DNA of 64,000 nt, taken from assembly GCF_030272615.1 (NCBI RefSeq), contig NC_081410.1, forward strand, positions 124,054,140 through 124,118,139. Reading direction: 5' to 3'. Each line of letters opens with the position of its first letter. Position 1 is the stretch's first letter. The stretch is from Cryptomeria japonica. Taxonomy: Eukaryota; Streptophyta; Pinopsida; Cupressales; Cupressaceae. Of this stretch, positions 1 to 12,264 are shown piece by piece. The position numbers and the translations under genes are program-made. The notes beneath the pieces were generated by a model. The model ran no database searches. It was not told the DNA's origin and saw only the letters and a program-made list of their open reading frames with translations.

Positions 1-849
1 AAGAGAGAGAAAAATACAAAATTAGTAAAGAGAAATAAATCATCCATTAGTGAAAACCACTTTTATGCATAGGCAAGTATGTAGGTGAAAAATTGTTTAC
101 AGGAACCATGTGTAAATAGCCAAAATGCACCATCTTTTTAGTTACTTGTTTCTCCCCCACCTCATCCATTATTTTCCTATCACGCAAACACAATCTTCAT
201 CCATTTTACCTTTGTCAATGAATTATTTACCTTCTTTTTGCCTTTCCATTACTTCACATAGCCATCACCCTCATCCTATCCACCCTCATCTCCTCCCAAT
301 GACATGATGAGTAATTTAAACACCATGAATAAGGATAAACCCATTACATTGAGCTTCCCATAAAAATAGTTTTACTTGACTTGTGCACATAAAAAACCAT
401 ATATTAGCAATGCTTTAGATAAAAATAGACTTGATACCTTGCCACAAACATCTCCCAACCACCACATTTCCTATCAAATAAACAATTCATCAATCATGCG
501 CATAGGTATGTGTCCTTCCCATGATAGATGTACTATCTGATCCAGTATCCTACTTCTTGGCAACGAATGTGTTGGATGCATGACTTGTTTGTTGTTTAGT
601 CTTTTTGTTTTGATTTTATTTTTTGTCCTATGACTACAACTATTTGGGACCACCTAGATCTTTCCATATTTGGTTGTGTATTAACTAGTGTATATTAGGG
701 CATAGTCTTTGTTGTATGGCAAGTTTGTTGGTTGTATTATACATGGTCCAGTAAATGTAGGTATAATCCTGAGCGTGTAGGTATGGTTATGATAATTATT
801 CTTTGCATATACCCACCAAGATTTTCTCAAGATATTTTACGCATAAGGA
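1..849. other. AT-rich flank, no gene recognised
   Basis: This stretch has only short open frames of low complexity, rich in Ser, His, Pro and Leu, with no recognisable domain. I see no terminal repeats, no tRNA-like sequence and no long microsatellite. It probably belongs to the body of the old Gypsy-3 element whose antisense gene starts to be readable near 850, but nothing here shows that directly. Confidence 0.4.
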
Positions 850-2066
850 TATCATACTTTCATGCCTCATGTGTCCTGCTAGTATTCCCCTAGTTATATC
901 TTGCTCCTCCTTAAATGGGTTGCATCTACCTTTGCCTTGGTGTGTAATGCTTGGGCTACATCCACCTCTGCTCTCATAGCATCCATCTCCCTAGATACCT
1001 CTCCCCTCTCGATATCCTATAACTACTCCTACAATAGGTCTCGCTCTTCCCTATATGCATCCCTCTTCATTATGGCTAGATCTTGGGATACATATAGGTT
1101 ATCAACCTATGCCATCTCTACCTCCCTCTCAGCTTGTTAAGTTGTGGATCTCACCCTCTGGCCATTGAAAATTTGTTTGTTTCTCGACACAAAGTATCAT
1201 ACATGTCCTATGTGATATGTGTCCTCAAACTCTATCTAGGACCCACCCTATGGCCCTCCCTCTACCTCAATGTTGGTACTTGTATCTATGCAACTCTCTA
1301 CTCCTACCCTCCTACCTCCTCCATCTATATGTCTTGTCCCTCAAATCCTTCACCATTGCCTCCATCATCTCCTCTATCATCTCCTCATCCATCATCACTT
1401 CCATCATCTCCTTCATCCCACTCATCCTCAACTACCACTTTTAGGATATCCAATCGAATTGGTTGTTGCTTTTCCCATTGTGTTGCATAGGCTGGTGTAA
1501 CTCTTGCATCCTCCGCATTCGCCTATCAATCCCATCTAAATAGTTCCATGGTGGTCCAACTAGACCTTTCCCATAACGGATCTATGGATGTCCTGCATAT
1601 CCCCACTCCCCAAGTAACTTGTGTGTGAATCACATCTTGTTGCAAACTGAACTACAACCACACCCTATGAGGGAGATACTACTCTATAACATGGACAGTT
1701 TGACCTATCAACCAACATGAACTCTATGTAAAGCCTAGATAATAGTCATCCTCCTCTCGCACATCACAATTCCTCCAAGTTATCCACATGAACTTTGTCA
1801 TATCATCAATAACTCTCCTCCAATATATTATCATGCTCACCCTAGTATAATGTAGGGAACCTCCATCTCGGCACACATAAGGCTCCCTCGTTGCCTTTTC
1901 TCCCACTCCTACTAGCTGACATATGACTATGTGCTTAAATGCCCTTACATGTAGCAAGGTAATGTCACATCTTTGGTTTGAATAACCTCGATAGACACTA
2001 ATGTGAAAATCCCTATATAGATGCCCTAATATGCATCACCCCAATGTGTACATTGTACCCTACTCT
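850..2066 (-). pseudogene. Fossil plant mobile domain (PMD) gene, 3' part, inside old Gypsy-3
   Basis: On the minus strand, 1724-2040 reads as a PMD-like segment. It has a YRDF/LLHVRAFKHI stretch, then a YWRRVIDDMTKFMW block, which line up with the LYHDLEEYVF, LLQVWIFEHF and YWRVIVDRLTAEVTMW blocks of the better preserved PMD gene at 37365-38474. Downstream on the same strand (about 1500-1560) is a WNYLDGIDRRMRRMQELH segment. Then 850-1140 is a charged, heptad-like coiled-coil region, as at the end of the 37 kb gene. The gene is heavily decayed and is interrupted by Copia-1 at 2067. PMD proteins include the plant nuclear proteins MAIN and MAIL1 and are also carried by Gypsy elements. The homology is read by eye. 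The link to Gypsy-3 is inferred from orientation and from the polypurine tract at 12265. Confidence 0.6.
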
Positions 2067-3399
2067 TGTTGGACATTGTTGTTGCTAGGATATGTTGTTG
2101 TCATTTATGTAAACATATTCCTATGATTTATTGCTCTGGTGATTGCAGATTGGTTTATTGGATTATGGTTTGGTGTATGGAGTATTTATAGTATCACTAT
2201 ATTCTTTTGTATTGGTTTTGGTGATCCAGGAAGCTTAATTGATCATATCATATGATTCGGTTTTGCAGTTTGTTTTTCTGATCAGTTCTTTGCAGAGTTC
2301 AATATTTCCTCTAGTATAATCGAGTGTGATCAAATCTTGAGCTGAGTCTTTGGGAGATTGTTTGGTATAGTCTTGTGAATCTTTCTTTCAAATGGTTCGT
2401 GGTTTGGTGCTCCGTAAGTTATCTTTCTCCTTGGCAGTTGTTGTTGTTTGAGTGTTCTTAAGGTTTAGATGTTGATCGATGAAGATTTGATAAGTAGTGT
2501 TGGTGTAGCTATTGTTGATGATTCTGACATGCTTGTTGGTGTTTCCTAATTGTGTCCTATTTGTTTTGTTGAACCACATTGATTGTTATGTGAGCTTTTA
2601 GTAATTTTGTTGATCCAGTGATGTTCTTCGTGTTATGTGGTTTTCTTGGTGGTGTAGCGCGTTGTGATTGATATTGGAGTGATTTTTGGTGGTGTTGCAT
2701 GCTTGGAGATTTGATTTAGGTCCATGTTATGTCATGCATATCATTATATTGGTATGGTGGTCGATCTTTGTATCGTGTGATGTAATTTTGTAATTGTGAG
2801 TTGAGGGTTTATCCGACCTTATTATCAAGGTTGATGAATTGTATAAATAGATGGTATTGTCATGTAATTTAAGTATCAACATTGTGTTTGCATTATCAAA
2901 GAGTGGTGTATGTGCGAACAAGTGATTCATCCTTCGACATTGTGATTGAGAAGAGATTGGTGTTGCAGAGAAAACAATTGTGCTTAACTGGAACTGTCAT
3001 TAGGCGTTGGAGATGTTATTATTGCAATTCATTTCTTATGGATTGTAATGTGAATCTTGGTGTAAGTCAGTAAGAATTCTTTGAGGGTTGTAGCCTTTTG
3101 GCTCATTATCTTTTAAGTAGTGATCTCTAGGCAGTGTGCCTGGATGCATGTACATTCCCCATTGTAATATTTACGCATACTACTGCAGAGTATCATCTTA
3201 TTGTGGGTAGGTTCCCACCGTGGTTTTTCCCATAACCAGATTTTTCACATCAAAATTTTAGTGTGTGTTGTGTTATCAATTTGGTTATATTTGTTATTGC
3301 TACAATTAATCAGATTTGTATTTGTGGTTAAGTTTGTAGATCTAGTGAAAACTGATTCACTCCCCCCCTCTTAGTTTTTCTTCATTGTTGTTGCTAATA
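2067..3399 (+). repeat. 5' LTR of Copia-1
   Basis: Begins TGTTGGACATTG and repeats at 9210. It ends just before the primer-binding site, in a stretch matching the CTAACA end of the 3' copy. The C-rich run followed by TTAG and TTCATTG before the end is shared with the LTR ends of Copia-2 and Copia-3. Confidence 0.9.
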
Positions 3400-3401
3400 A
3401 T

Positions 3402-3413
3402 TGGTATCAGAGC
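3402..3413 (+). other. Primer-binding site of Copia-1 (initiator tRNA-Met type)
   Basis: TGGTATCAGAGC lies two bases after the 5' LTR. This is the standard plant Copia primer-binding site, complementary to the 3' end of initiator tRNA-Met. Confidence 0.92.
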
Positions 3414-3455
3414 TAGATCCTCTAGAAGAAGCTTAACCACTTGGGGAGATCCGAG

Positions 3456-4430
3456 ATGGCAATTGGAACTAGAGGTGCTATCTTTAAGAAGGAGAGTCTA
3501 AGATTTGATGGAAGTAACTATGCTATATGGAAGAATCGGATGGAAGTGCACTTGAGATGTCTTGGAGAAGATTAGTGGAAGATTACAAAGAATGCCCATT
3601 CTGCTCCTCTGAATGGACTAGTTACTACCGATGAGATCAAGGAAGTTGAACATAAAATTAGAGCGAAGGAAGCATTGTTGATTACCCTGACTAATTCAGA
3701 TATAACAAATGTAATGGGACTTCATACTGCACATGAGATCTAGGAGAAGCTTGAGACCCTATATGAAGGAGATAAACAAGTGAAAGTTGCTAAGTTGCAG
3801 AGTTTAAAAGAGAAATATGAGATGTTGAAGATGGGAGAAGATGAGAACATAAATACCTTTATGGCTAAGGTGAATGACCATTTCCTAGGTATCAGATGTG
3901 CTAGTGGAACCCTTGAAGAAGATGAAATTGTTGCTAAGGTGCTAAGATCTTTGCCTTCTTCTTATAAACATAAGGTATCTGCTATTGATGAAATACAGAG
4001 TGTGACTATAGTAACACGAGATATGTTGGTTGGAAAGATTGTTGCATTTGAGCTGAGTGAATTTGGTGAAACACATGGAAAGTCTGAGATAACATTTAGA
4101 GAATTTGTATCCGAAAAGTAGAAGTATGATTCTGAAAAAATGCAGGATATCCAAATAAGAAAGAGGAGAGAGATGGAAGAGAAAGAAAGAGAACTGGATG
4201 AGCTTGAAGCATTGATTGCCTGGAAATTGCCTAAGGTAGCTGGTAAGTATGATGGAAAATTGCCCTTGAAATGTTTCTCTTGCAATAAGGTAGGACATTT
4301 TTCTTCTAGGTGCCTGGAGAGAATGGCTAAGTATGATAGGCATGATAAATTTGATAAGTATGATAGAAATGAGAAGCATGAGAAGTATGATAAGCCTTAC
4401 AAGTCTAAGTGGAAGTATAAGCATTAGAAG
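3456..4430 (+). pseudogene. gag: Copia-1 gag remains
   Basis: Gag-like coding remains begin with an ATG at 3456, the usual start of plant Copia gag after the leader. The frame FMAKVNDHFLG and the following EDEIVAKVLRSLPSSY match the Copia gag (UBN2) domain. A single CCHC zinc knuckle, CFSCNKVGHFSSRC, lies at about 4270-4315 and is followed by a Lys/Asp/Tyr-rich tail. Gag forms the particle that packages the element RNA. This copy is broken. Confidence 0.85.
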
Positions 4431-5066
4431 AAATGTTATTATGTTGTTGATGAAGGTGTTACAAATGAAGAATCAGAAGGAGATGAAGTTGTGTTTCTTG
4501 CCATTAAAGAAGATGGAATGATACATGTTGATTCCATTAGTTGCACTAATGAGGAGAAATCTTTAGCTGCTAAAGTTGAGGAAAAAGATGAATGGGTGAT
4601 TGATAGCGGTTGTTCACATCATATGACCAGTGATCAAATAAAATTTGAGAGTATGTAAAGGTATGATGGTGGAATAGTGAGATTTGGAGATGACAAAGCT
4701 TGTGTGATCCATGGTAGAGGCTCTATTTCCTTTGATGGTAAACACAACACTAATTATGTTCTGTATGTTGAAGGTTTGAAGAATAATGTTTTAAGTGTTG
4801 GACAGATGGTTGACAAAGGTTATGATTTACAATTCAAGAATGGTAAATTTAAGATCCTAAATGCCTCCAATATAGATATTGCATCTGGAACTAAGAATGA
4901 AGGTAATATTTTTCATTTGAATGCTGGTGAGAAAACTTGTTTGATTTCTCAGATTGATGAAAGTTGGTTATGGCGTAGCAGAATGTGTCATGTTAATTTT
5001 GACTCAATGATTAAGATTGTTTATACTCAAGTTGTTAGGGATCTACCTAAGATTATTAAGCCTTCT

Positions 5067-6346
5067 TCCACCATCGTCGTAAGCATCAAGCTCGGCCCCC
5101 TCCACAGCTTGGCTCAGCGCTGCAATTCCATGGCCGCCCTACACAATGAATTTGCCCCTGCATAATACGATTCAAAAAAAAAAACCCTAACTGCAGTTAG
5201 CCTTTGGAATGTTTATGGGGATAGTTAGTTTATATAAAAAAGAGATGCCCTAACAATTTGAAATATTAGGGCATTCTCAAAAGGGATTTTATAAAACTTT
5301 ATTGAGTTTTATTTTTAATATATATATATAGGAAGTCCCCATATCTTAAAAGGGAAGTTTTTATTTATAAGAAGGGGGCCTAAAATTTAAATTAAAGTTA
5401 TATGGGGAAAATCCCCAATTTAAATAAAGTTAAATTTATATTGTTAAAAGGGTTTTAAATTTAAAATATAGTTAATGGGGAATTTAAATAAAGTGTGTTT
5501 CTAAGAGATTCAATCTAAAAAGGGTGTATTTAAATTGTAAGTGTCATAAATGAATGTTTTCGTTTTCAAAAAGGGATATTTAAATGATGAGTGATAAATC
5601 TAAGTGTTTTTATTTAAGATGGGAATTTAATTGAAACGTTTTTAAAATATAGGATTAATGATTTATAAACGAATAAATGGGTAACTTAAAGTGCAAGATT
5701 AATTTTAGCCTAGGTGAAACCTTATTAATTTAAAATAATGGTCTTGTGATCAATAATGAGGTTTGACATTTGAATTAATATTAATATAAATAATTTATAT
5801 TAATATTAATATGGTTAATTAAGGAATTATTTTAATAATAAGGTTATTATTACCCTTACTGTTAGTTTAGTGATATCGACATATTGCAATCATCCCTAAG
5901 TGAGATCGAGATAATTAATGGAGACAATAATTAGTTAAGACTTAAGTGTATTAGAGTTTATTAAATTAAACATTTAAACATTAATCAAAGATTTAACTTA
6001 ATCCTTTCTACTAAAACATAATTGTCCAAATTAAAATAATTAAGCCTATTTAGGGGTGGTCTCGCTAGTTAATCCTAAAGGATTACCCCCTATCGAGGGA
6101 CGTTGGTGAATTATCCTAGGGGTGGGTTTTACCCCCTTTGGTAAACGAACGCTCATGATACCCCTCATTTCTTAATTAATTTAATCTAGTTACCATTTGT
6201 GACTAATTCAATCCAGTTAGAGTTTGTGTTTCACCCAGTGAAACTTAGTGAGAAAGTTTATCTCAACTGCACATAATCACTTGTTTTTAAGCCTTCTAAA
6301 AAAAAATTGTTTTTGTGTTTTTGCCCTAAAGTTTGGGCATCACACT
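5067..6346. mobile_element. 1.3 kb insertion of unknown class inside Copia-1
   Basis: The Copia-1 integrase frame stops matching after about 5063 (IIKP) and resumes at 6347 (ANLVCKEC). The 11-base string TTAAGCCTTCT occurs at 5056-5066 and again at 6287-6297, close to the two ends, and may be a target duplication. The inserted DNA starts with about 95 GC-rich bases that look like a gene scrap (minus strand contains IAALSQAVEGAELDAYDDGG). AT-rich DNA follows with a hairpin at about 5244-5276 and a perfect palindrome at 5774-5810. The right part holds blocks such as GGATTACCCCCTATCGAGGG. I found no terminal inverted repeats, LTR pair or ORF. It could be a solo LTR, a decayed retroposon or a composite. 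Confidence 0.6.
5774..5810. repeat. AT-rich perfect palindrome, 18-bp arms
   Basis: Two 18-base arms (left 5774-5791, right 5793-5810) are exact reverse complements around a single A. They are made only of A and T. It lies in the insertion inside Copia-1 and would extrude as a hairpin. No function is implied. Confidence 0.85.
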
Positions 6347-8900
6347 GCTAATCTAGTATGTAAGGAATGTCAATTGGGTAAGCAAACAAGAATTTATTTC
6401 AAGAGAAAGCAGTATACATCTGATGGATTGCTAGATCTTGTGCATACTGACCTGTGTGGACCTACAAATGTTAGAAGTGTGCAGGGAGATAGATATCTTA
6501 TGTTGCTAATTGATGATTATTCCAAGATGATGTGGGTTGTCTTGTTTAAGGAGAAATTTGAAGCATTAGACAAATTCAAGATATTCAAAGAAAAGGTTGA
6601 GACTGAGTCAGGATTGAAGGTGAAATGTCTGAGATCTGACAAGGGGGGAGAATTTTGTTCCAATGAGTTTGATTCATTCTGTGAGAAGCATGGGATTAGA
6701 AGACAATTATCTACTCCTAGAGCTACTTAGTAGAATGGAGTTGTTGAAATGAAGAATAGAACCATTTTGGATGTTACAAGGACTATGTTGATTGAAGGGA
6801 ATGTTTCGAAGATATATTGGAGAGAAGTTATTAGCACTATTGTTTACACATTCAACCGAGTTCATATTAAAGGTGATATCGGTAAGACTCCTTATGAGTT
6901 ATTGTTTGGTCATGTTCCTACTGTGAGATATTTTAGAGTATTTGGCAGCAAATGCTATATCAAGAGAGATGACGACATAGGAAATTTTGATTCAAGAAGT
7001 GATGAAGGAATTTTCTTGGGATATTCAACAAAGAGAAAGCCTACCAGTGCTACAATAAGAGACTGAGAAAGATAGTGAAAAGTGCAAATGTGGATGAGAT
7101 CCTTGGAAAAGAAATCAGAGATTGCAGATATGATGATGGTCAGCATATTGTTCTAAATCCTATTCAGACTAAATAATTGAAGAAGAATGATCTAGTAGAG
7201 ATAGTTAATCCGGATGTTTCTACTACCAGTGGAGAGGTGCAAGAACCTAAAAATCAGAACAATCAGAAGACTCTAAGGTATGTAAGATTGAATCATTCTA
7301 AAAATCAGATTATTGGTGATAAAAATAAAGGTGTGATGAGTAGAAGAAGGCTAGTTGTTGAAGTAGTATGTTTGATTTCTAAAATTGAACCTAAAGATGT
7401 TGTTGAGGCTTACAAACATGAGAATTGGATGAAGATATAGAAGAAGAATTAGATCATATTGAAAAGAATAACACATGGGAGCTTGTGCCTAGACCTAAAG
7501 ATAAGAATGTTATCGGTACTAAATGGGTATTCAGGAATAAATTGAATGAAGTTGGTGAAGTTTTCAGGAATAAAGCAAGACTGGTATGCAAAATTCATAG
7601 AAAGAAGGGATTGATTATGAGGAGACTTTTTCTCTGGTAGCCAGACTTGAAGTTGTTAGACTGTTGCTCGCATATGTTGCCTATAAATATTTCAAGGTAT
7701 ATCAGATGGATGTCAAGTCGGATTTTTTGAATGGTGATCTTGAGGAAGAAGTCTACATTGAGCAACCTGATGGATTTTCATTATCAGATGATGTAGACAT
7801 GGTATGTAAACTGAAGAAAGATCTTTATGGATTGAAACAAGCCCTTAGAGCCTAGTATGCTAGATTGGATAAGTACTTGTTGAAATTAGGATTTAATAAA
7901 GGGACCATTGATAGTAATTTGTATTTTAAGATTGAGAATGATAACATCTTGATTGTTGAAGTCTTTGTTGGTGATATTATCTTTGGAGGAGATGATAGCT
8001 TGAGTATAAAGTTTTTCGGTGATATGCAGAAAGAATTTGAGATGTCTATGATAGGTGAGATGAAATTCTTCTTAGGTTTGCAAATTTCATGGACTGGAAA
8101 AGGTATTTTTATATCTCAAACTAAATATGTGAAGGAATTGTTGAAGAAGTTTGGGTTAGATGATTCCAAACTTGTTGGAACTCCTATGGTGACTGGCTAT
8201 AAATTGTCTAAGAATGATGAATCTCCTAAAGCTAATCAGAGTTTGTACAAATCTATGGTTGGTGGACTGCTATATCTTACTCAAACTAGGTCAGACATTA
8301 TGCATGTTGTGTGCATGGATGCTAGATATCAAGCTGATCCGAAAGAGAGACGTCACTATTGTAAAGAGAATATTTAGATATTTGAAGGGAACTATGGATT
8401 ATGGTTTGTGGTATGCGAGGAATGATGATTTCATGTTATGTGCTTACGTTGATGTTGATGACTGGAAGAGTACCTCTAGTGGTATTTTCTTTTTGGGTAA
8501 GAAATTGGTTTCATGGGCTAGTAAGAAAGTAGATTTAGTGTCTTTATCTACTGTTGAAGTTGAGTACATTGTTGTTGCTGGTAGTTGCACTTAGATGGTT
8601 TGGATGAAGCAAATTTTGAAGGATATCAAAGTTATCTATGATGAGCCTACTATCATATATTGTGTTAATTCCAGTGCTATTAATATATCAAAGAATTTGG
8701 TGCAACATTCAAAGACTAAACATGTGTCAATAAAATATCATTACTTGAGAGAAAAAGTCAGTGAAGAAGAAGTTAAGCTGTAATATGTGTCTACAAAGGA
8801 ACAGACTATTGATATTTTCACTAAGCCTTTTCCTGCAGATACATTTGTCTATTTGAGAGACAAGTTAGGGGTATCCACCTCTCCTAATGAGAACTAGATG

Positions 8901-9209
8901 CATTGAGTTGCATCAATCCGATGGACTTCACAGTCTTATTCCTTTTATCTAGATTGATGAGTTGGTGCTACTCCTCTAGTGGAGTAATCTGGTTATGTGT
9001 TTTTGGGGGAAAGATTCATGTTTTATATTCTAAAGGGGAGAGTTTGGTTTTTTTGTTTTGAGATCTTTGGCATTGTTGTCAACGGGGGAGAGAAGCATGT
9101 GAAAAACCATTGTATCAACTTGATCTTAGGGGGAGTTTGTTGGAGTTATTTTATTTGCATTGATTGTTTTTCACATTCATATGTTGCCATCAATTCCAAA
9201 GGGGGAGAT
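8901..9209 (+). other. Copia-1 3' untranslated region and polypurine tract
   Basis: Between the RNase H remains and the 3' LTR the sequence repeats G-rich blocks such as TAGGGGGAGTTTG. It ends with the polypurine tract AAAGGGGGAGA at 9198-9208, directly before the LTR start TGTTGG. The tract primes plus-strand DNA synthesis in this family. Confidence 0.88.
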
Positions 9210-10810
9210 TGTTGGACATTGTTGTTGCTAGGATATGTTGTGGTCATTGATGTCAACATATTCATGTGATTTATTGCTTCGGTGATTGCAGATTGGTTTA
9301 TTGGATTATGGTTTGGTGTATGGAGTATATATAGTATCACTATATTATTTTTTATTTTTTTTGGTGATCCGGGAAGCTTAATTGATCATATCATATGATC
9401 TGGTTTTGCAGTTTGTTTTTCTGATCAGTGCTTTGTAGAGTTCAGTATTTCCTCTGGTATATTCTGGTGTGATCAGATCTTGAGCTGATTCTATGGTATA
9501 TTGTTTGAGATGGTCTAATGAATCTTCATCTTAGATGGTTTGTGGTTTGGTGCTTCGCAAGTTATTTTTCTTCGTGATAGTTGTTGTTGTTTGAGTGTTC
9601 TTAAGGTTCAAATGTTGAACGATGAAGATTCGATAAGTGGTGTTGGTGTAGTTGTTGTTGATTATTCTAACATGCTTGTTGGTGTTTCCTAATTGTGAGC
9701 TATTTATTTTGGTGATCCGCATTGATCGTTGTGCAAGCTTTTGTTGATTTTTTTGATCCGATGATGTTCGTCATGTTATGCGGTTTTATTGGTGGTGTAG
9801 CATGTTGTGGTTGGTCTTGGCGTGATTTTCGATGGTGTTGCATGCTTGGAGGTTTGATTTAGGTCCTTGCTATGTCATGTATATCATTATTTTGGTCTAA
9901 TGGTTGATCTTTGTATCGTGTGAGGGTAAGTGCACCAAGATGGTGAACAGAAAAGTGGCCACATGCAAAAAAATTAGGGGAAGAAAGGGGTCACCTAGAT
10001 TCAGAGCACTACAATTCTTATTATTTTCTCAACTCCTAGTTTTTAGTGCATGACCTTCAAATATCTCTTTGAAGTTCAGGTTTACCCATTTTCAGAAAAT
10101 AAATAAATAAATAAATTTAAAAAAAAAAAAAAAAAGTGGCCACTTATACCCCCCTTTTTGTTCACCATCTTGGTGCACTTACCCGTGATGTAATTTTTTA
10201 ATTGTGAGTTGAGAGTTTAGCCGACCTTGTTATCAAGGTTGATTAATTGAATAAATAAATGGTATTGTCATGTAATTTGGGTATCGACGGCGTGTCTACA
10301 TTATCAAAGAGTGGTGTATGTGTGAACAAGTGATTCATCCTTCGGCATTGTGATTGAGAAAAGATTGGTGTTGCGAAGCAGATGATTGTGCTTAATTGGA
10401 ATTGTCATCAGGCATTTGGAGATATTATTATTGCAGATCATTCCTTCCGGATTGTAGTCTGAATCTTGTTGCAAGTCAGTGAGACTTCCCTGAGGGTTGT
10501 AGCCTTATGGGTCGTTATCTTTTGAGCAGTGATCTCTAGGAAATGTGTCTAGATGCATGTGCATTCCCCACTATAATATTTACACATACTACTGCAGAGT
10601 ATCATCTTATTGTGGATAGGTTCCCATCGTGGTTTTTCCCTTAACCGGGTTTTCCACATCAAAATCTTGGTGTTGAGTGTTGTGCTATCAATATTCTTAT
10701 ATTTTTTATTGTTGCAGTTTATCAGATCTGTATTTCTGGTTAAGTTTGTAGATCCGATGAAAACTGATTCACCCCCCCCCCTTAGTTTTCCTTCATTGAT
10801 ATTGCTAACA
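9210..10810 (+). repeat. 3' LTR of Copia-1, with MITE inserted
   Basis: Starts TGTTGGACATTG after the polypurine tract and ends ATTGCTAACA. It aligns with 2067-3399 throughout. The extra length comes mainly from the 261-bp MITE at 9924-10184. Confidence 0.92.
9924..10184. mobile_element. MITE with 26-bp perfect inverted ends, target duplication GTGA
   Basis: The ends begin GGGTAAGTGCACCAAGA on each strand and are identical inverted copies over 26 bases, with weaker pairing to about 45 bases. The 5' LTR of the same Copia shows the empty site (GTGTGATGTAA). Comparison places a 4-bp duplication GTGA on both sides (9920-9923 and 10185-10188). The 261-bp body has no coding capacity, an A-rich run with AAAT repeats, and a small inner hairpin. 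A non-autonomous DNA transposon is the clear reading. A 4-bp duplication with GGGTAAG ends does not fit the usual plant hAT, Mutator, CACTA, Harbinger or Mariner rules, so the superfamily is left open. Confidence 0.9.
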
Positions 10811-12264
10811 GCTCTAACTTCTTATATAACATCCTCAACCATCCAATAGAAAATCCATGTCCTCCTAGATCTAGACATAGTCTACCAATGATTAGTTCTT
10901 CTAGGTATAAAGGCACTAGTGGCAATCCCCTTCACATTGTAGTCTCTAGCACCATCTACATCCTATATATTAGTTATCTCTCTCTAGGAAATATTTGAGC
11001 TGCACATAGAAGTTTGTTGAGTCTAGGCTATACTCTAGTAAAACTCCATGGATAGGGACCCATAGAATTGGTCATATGTATTCCAATGTAACTGTCACCT
11101 CTCTTGATAGCTAGTGGAAGTTTCTCATCTCACTCTATCATCACTCCACTAGCATGGTCATCTTGGCATATGAGTGCATACATACAACTACCTGAAAACC
11201 CAATCTAGTTTGATCATTGTCAAGTACCCTCAATCCATGTTGGTGATTTGTACTCTCAAATGTATCATCATAGAGTGATCATCCCAAAACTCTATCGGTT
11301 ATAATCTTACCTACACACCATTTTCTTCCTAACTCATTAGCATTCCTTATTTTTATTCCTTGGCACACGTGTATTTTCCCTTCACCCCATGCGTTAAACA
11401 ATGTGGATGCTATTATGTAAGTGCATTCACCAAACTACACATGCACCCTATTTTTCTTACATTAGTGCATGAGTTTTTTCCCTTTATCTACCTGACAACA
11501 TCTAACTAGCTGACAAAAATATACTAGTGGTGGTATATTTAATACAGTCGCTAGTATTTTTTTTTTTGGCCAGCTAGACATTTCGCATCTATCCTAGGTG
11601 CATGCGGCCTTTAAGGCCCATTCTTTATTTTATTTTCACCCCGCCTATGTAGGCGTTGATCCTTAGTCACATGCATCATTTTTTAGGTGTAGGTGGAGTC
11701 AATCCCTTGATCAGTGTCTCTGCCTCAACTTTTTTCCCACTTACCAAACCTAGGCCTAATGGGACAAAAAGAAAAAATCACAAACTAGGGTAGGTGACTT
11801 ACTAGTGCCCCTCACTCGAGTGACCGCTTATACTACCAAACACACTTTTCACAATACTCATTTCAAGGAATGTTCACCATCTTCACTCCTCTTCATCTCA
11901 AAACTCCTATTTTTCTAAACAAGAGAGTGCAAATCATCCATAATAGGCCCCCTATAGCCTAATTATAACCCCTTTCTTCCCCTAATTTCTCCCCTTCTAT
12001 CATTTGTGGTCCCTCCAAACTTCATTCTTCTACCATTTGCTTGGATCTCCACCTTTTACCTTTGTTCCTTACACCAAATTGACTTATTTTCTCCCTTCTT
12101 CCTACCCTAATTTTATTCAAAAAAATTGAGAGCTTGCCCTAAAAACTCATATTTACAAGCAAATTCATGAGGGGAAATAACGTCCCTACCATCAAATATC
12201 TTTTCCTCACTGGGGCATCTCATTTTCTTTTCTTTGATATAATGCTACTTTGCAACATCATATC
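10811..12264 (-). pseudogene. Continuation of Gypsy-3: decayed antisense region and 3' untranslated DNA
   Basis: This is the right side of the DNA that Copia-1 split. Its minus strand still has short open stretches (about 10811-11300) but no motif I can name with confidence. The 5' part of the PMD gene would be expected here. From about 11500 to 12264 the sequence is non-coding, pyrimidine-rich on the plus strand, and leads into a polypurine tract. I see no other gene in these 1.4 kb. Confidence 0.4.

Larger units (their letters stand above)
4585..8900 (+). pseudogene. pol: Copia-1 pol remains (protease, integrase, RT, RNase H)
   Basis: Order is that of Ty1/Copia. Protease active site VIDSGCSHHMT is near 4600. 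The GAG-pre-integrase zinc region runs to about 5050 and resumes at VCKECQLGKQTR near 6355. Integrase core motifs HTDLCGP and SDKGGEF lie at about 6440-6660. Reverse transcriptase begins near 7480 (KWVFRNKLNE), with the [12 protein letters not shown] block near 7700 and a VFVGDIIFG block near 7965, where the family usually has a YVDD-type motif. RNase H runs from about 8380 to 8850. An unrelated insertion splits the integrase region. The whole is broken in many places and cannot act on its own. Confidence 0.88.
2067..10810 (+). mobile_element. Copia-1: Ty1/Copia LTR retrotransposon, broken
   Basis: A complete but decayed Ty1/Copia element with two LTRs, a PBS, gag, protease, integrase, reverse transcriptase, RNase H and a polypurine tract, in Copia order. 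Flanks are ACTCT on the left and GCTCT on the right, an imperfect 5-bp target duplication. It carries a 1.3 kb insertion at about 5067-6346 and a MITE in the 3' LTR. The first 140 bases of the two LTRs differ at roughly nine sites by eye, so it is of middle age. Its coding region has many breaks (about ten or more). It lies inside the antisense PMD gene of Gypsy-3. Confidence 0.92.

Noticed and set aside
1134-1490. 118-codon plus-strand ORF rich in Ser and Pro
   Set aside because: Low-complexity shadow of the minus-strand coiled-coil end of the PMD relic; no domain.
3402-3413. TGGTATCAGAGC as a tRNA gene fragment
   Set aside because: It follows an LTR and recurs at 28456 and 59000 in the same position; it is a primer-binding site.
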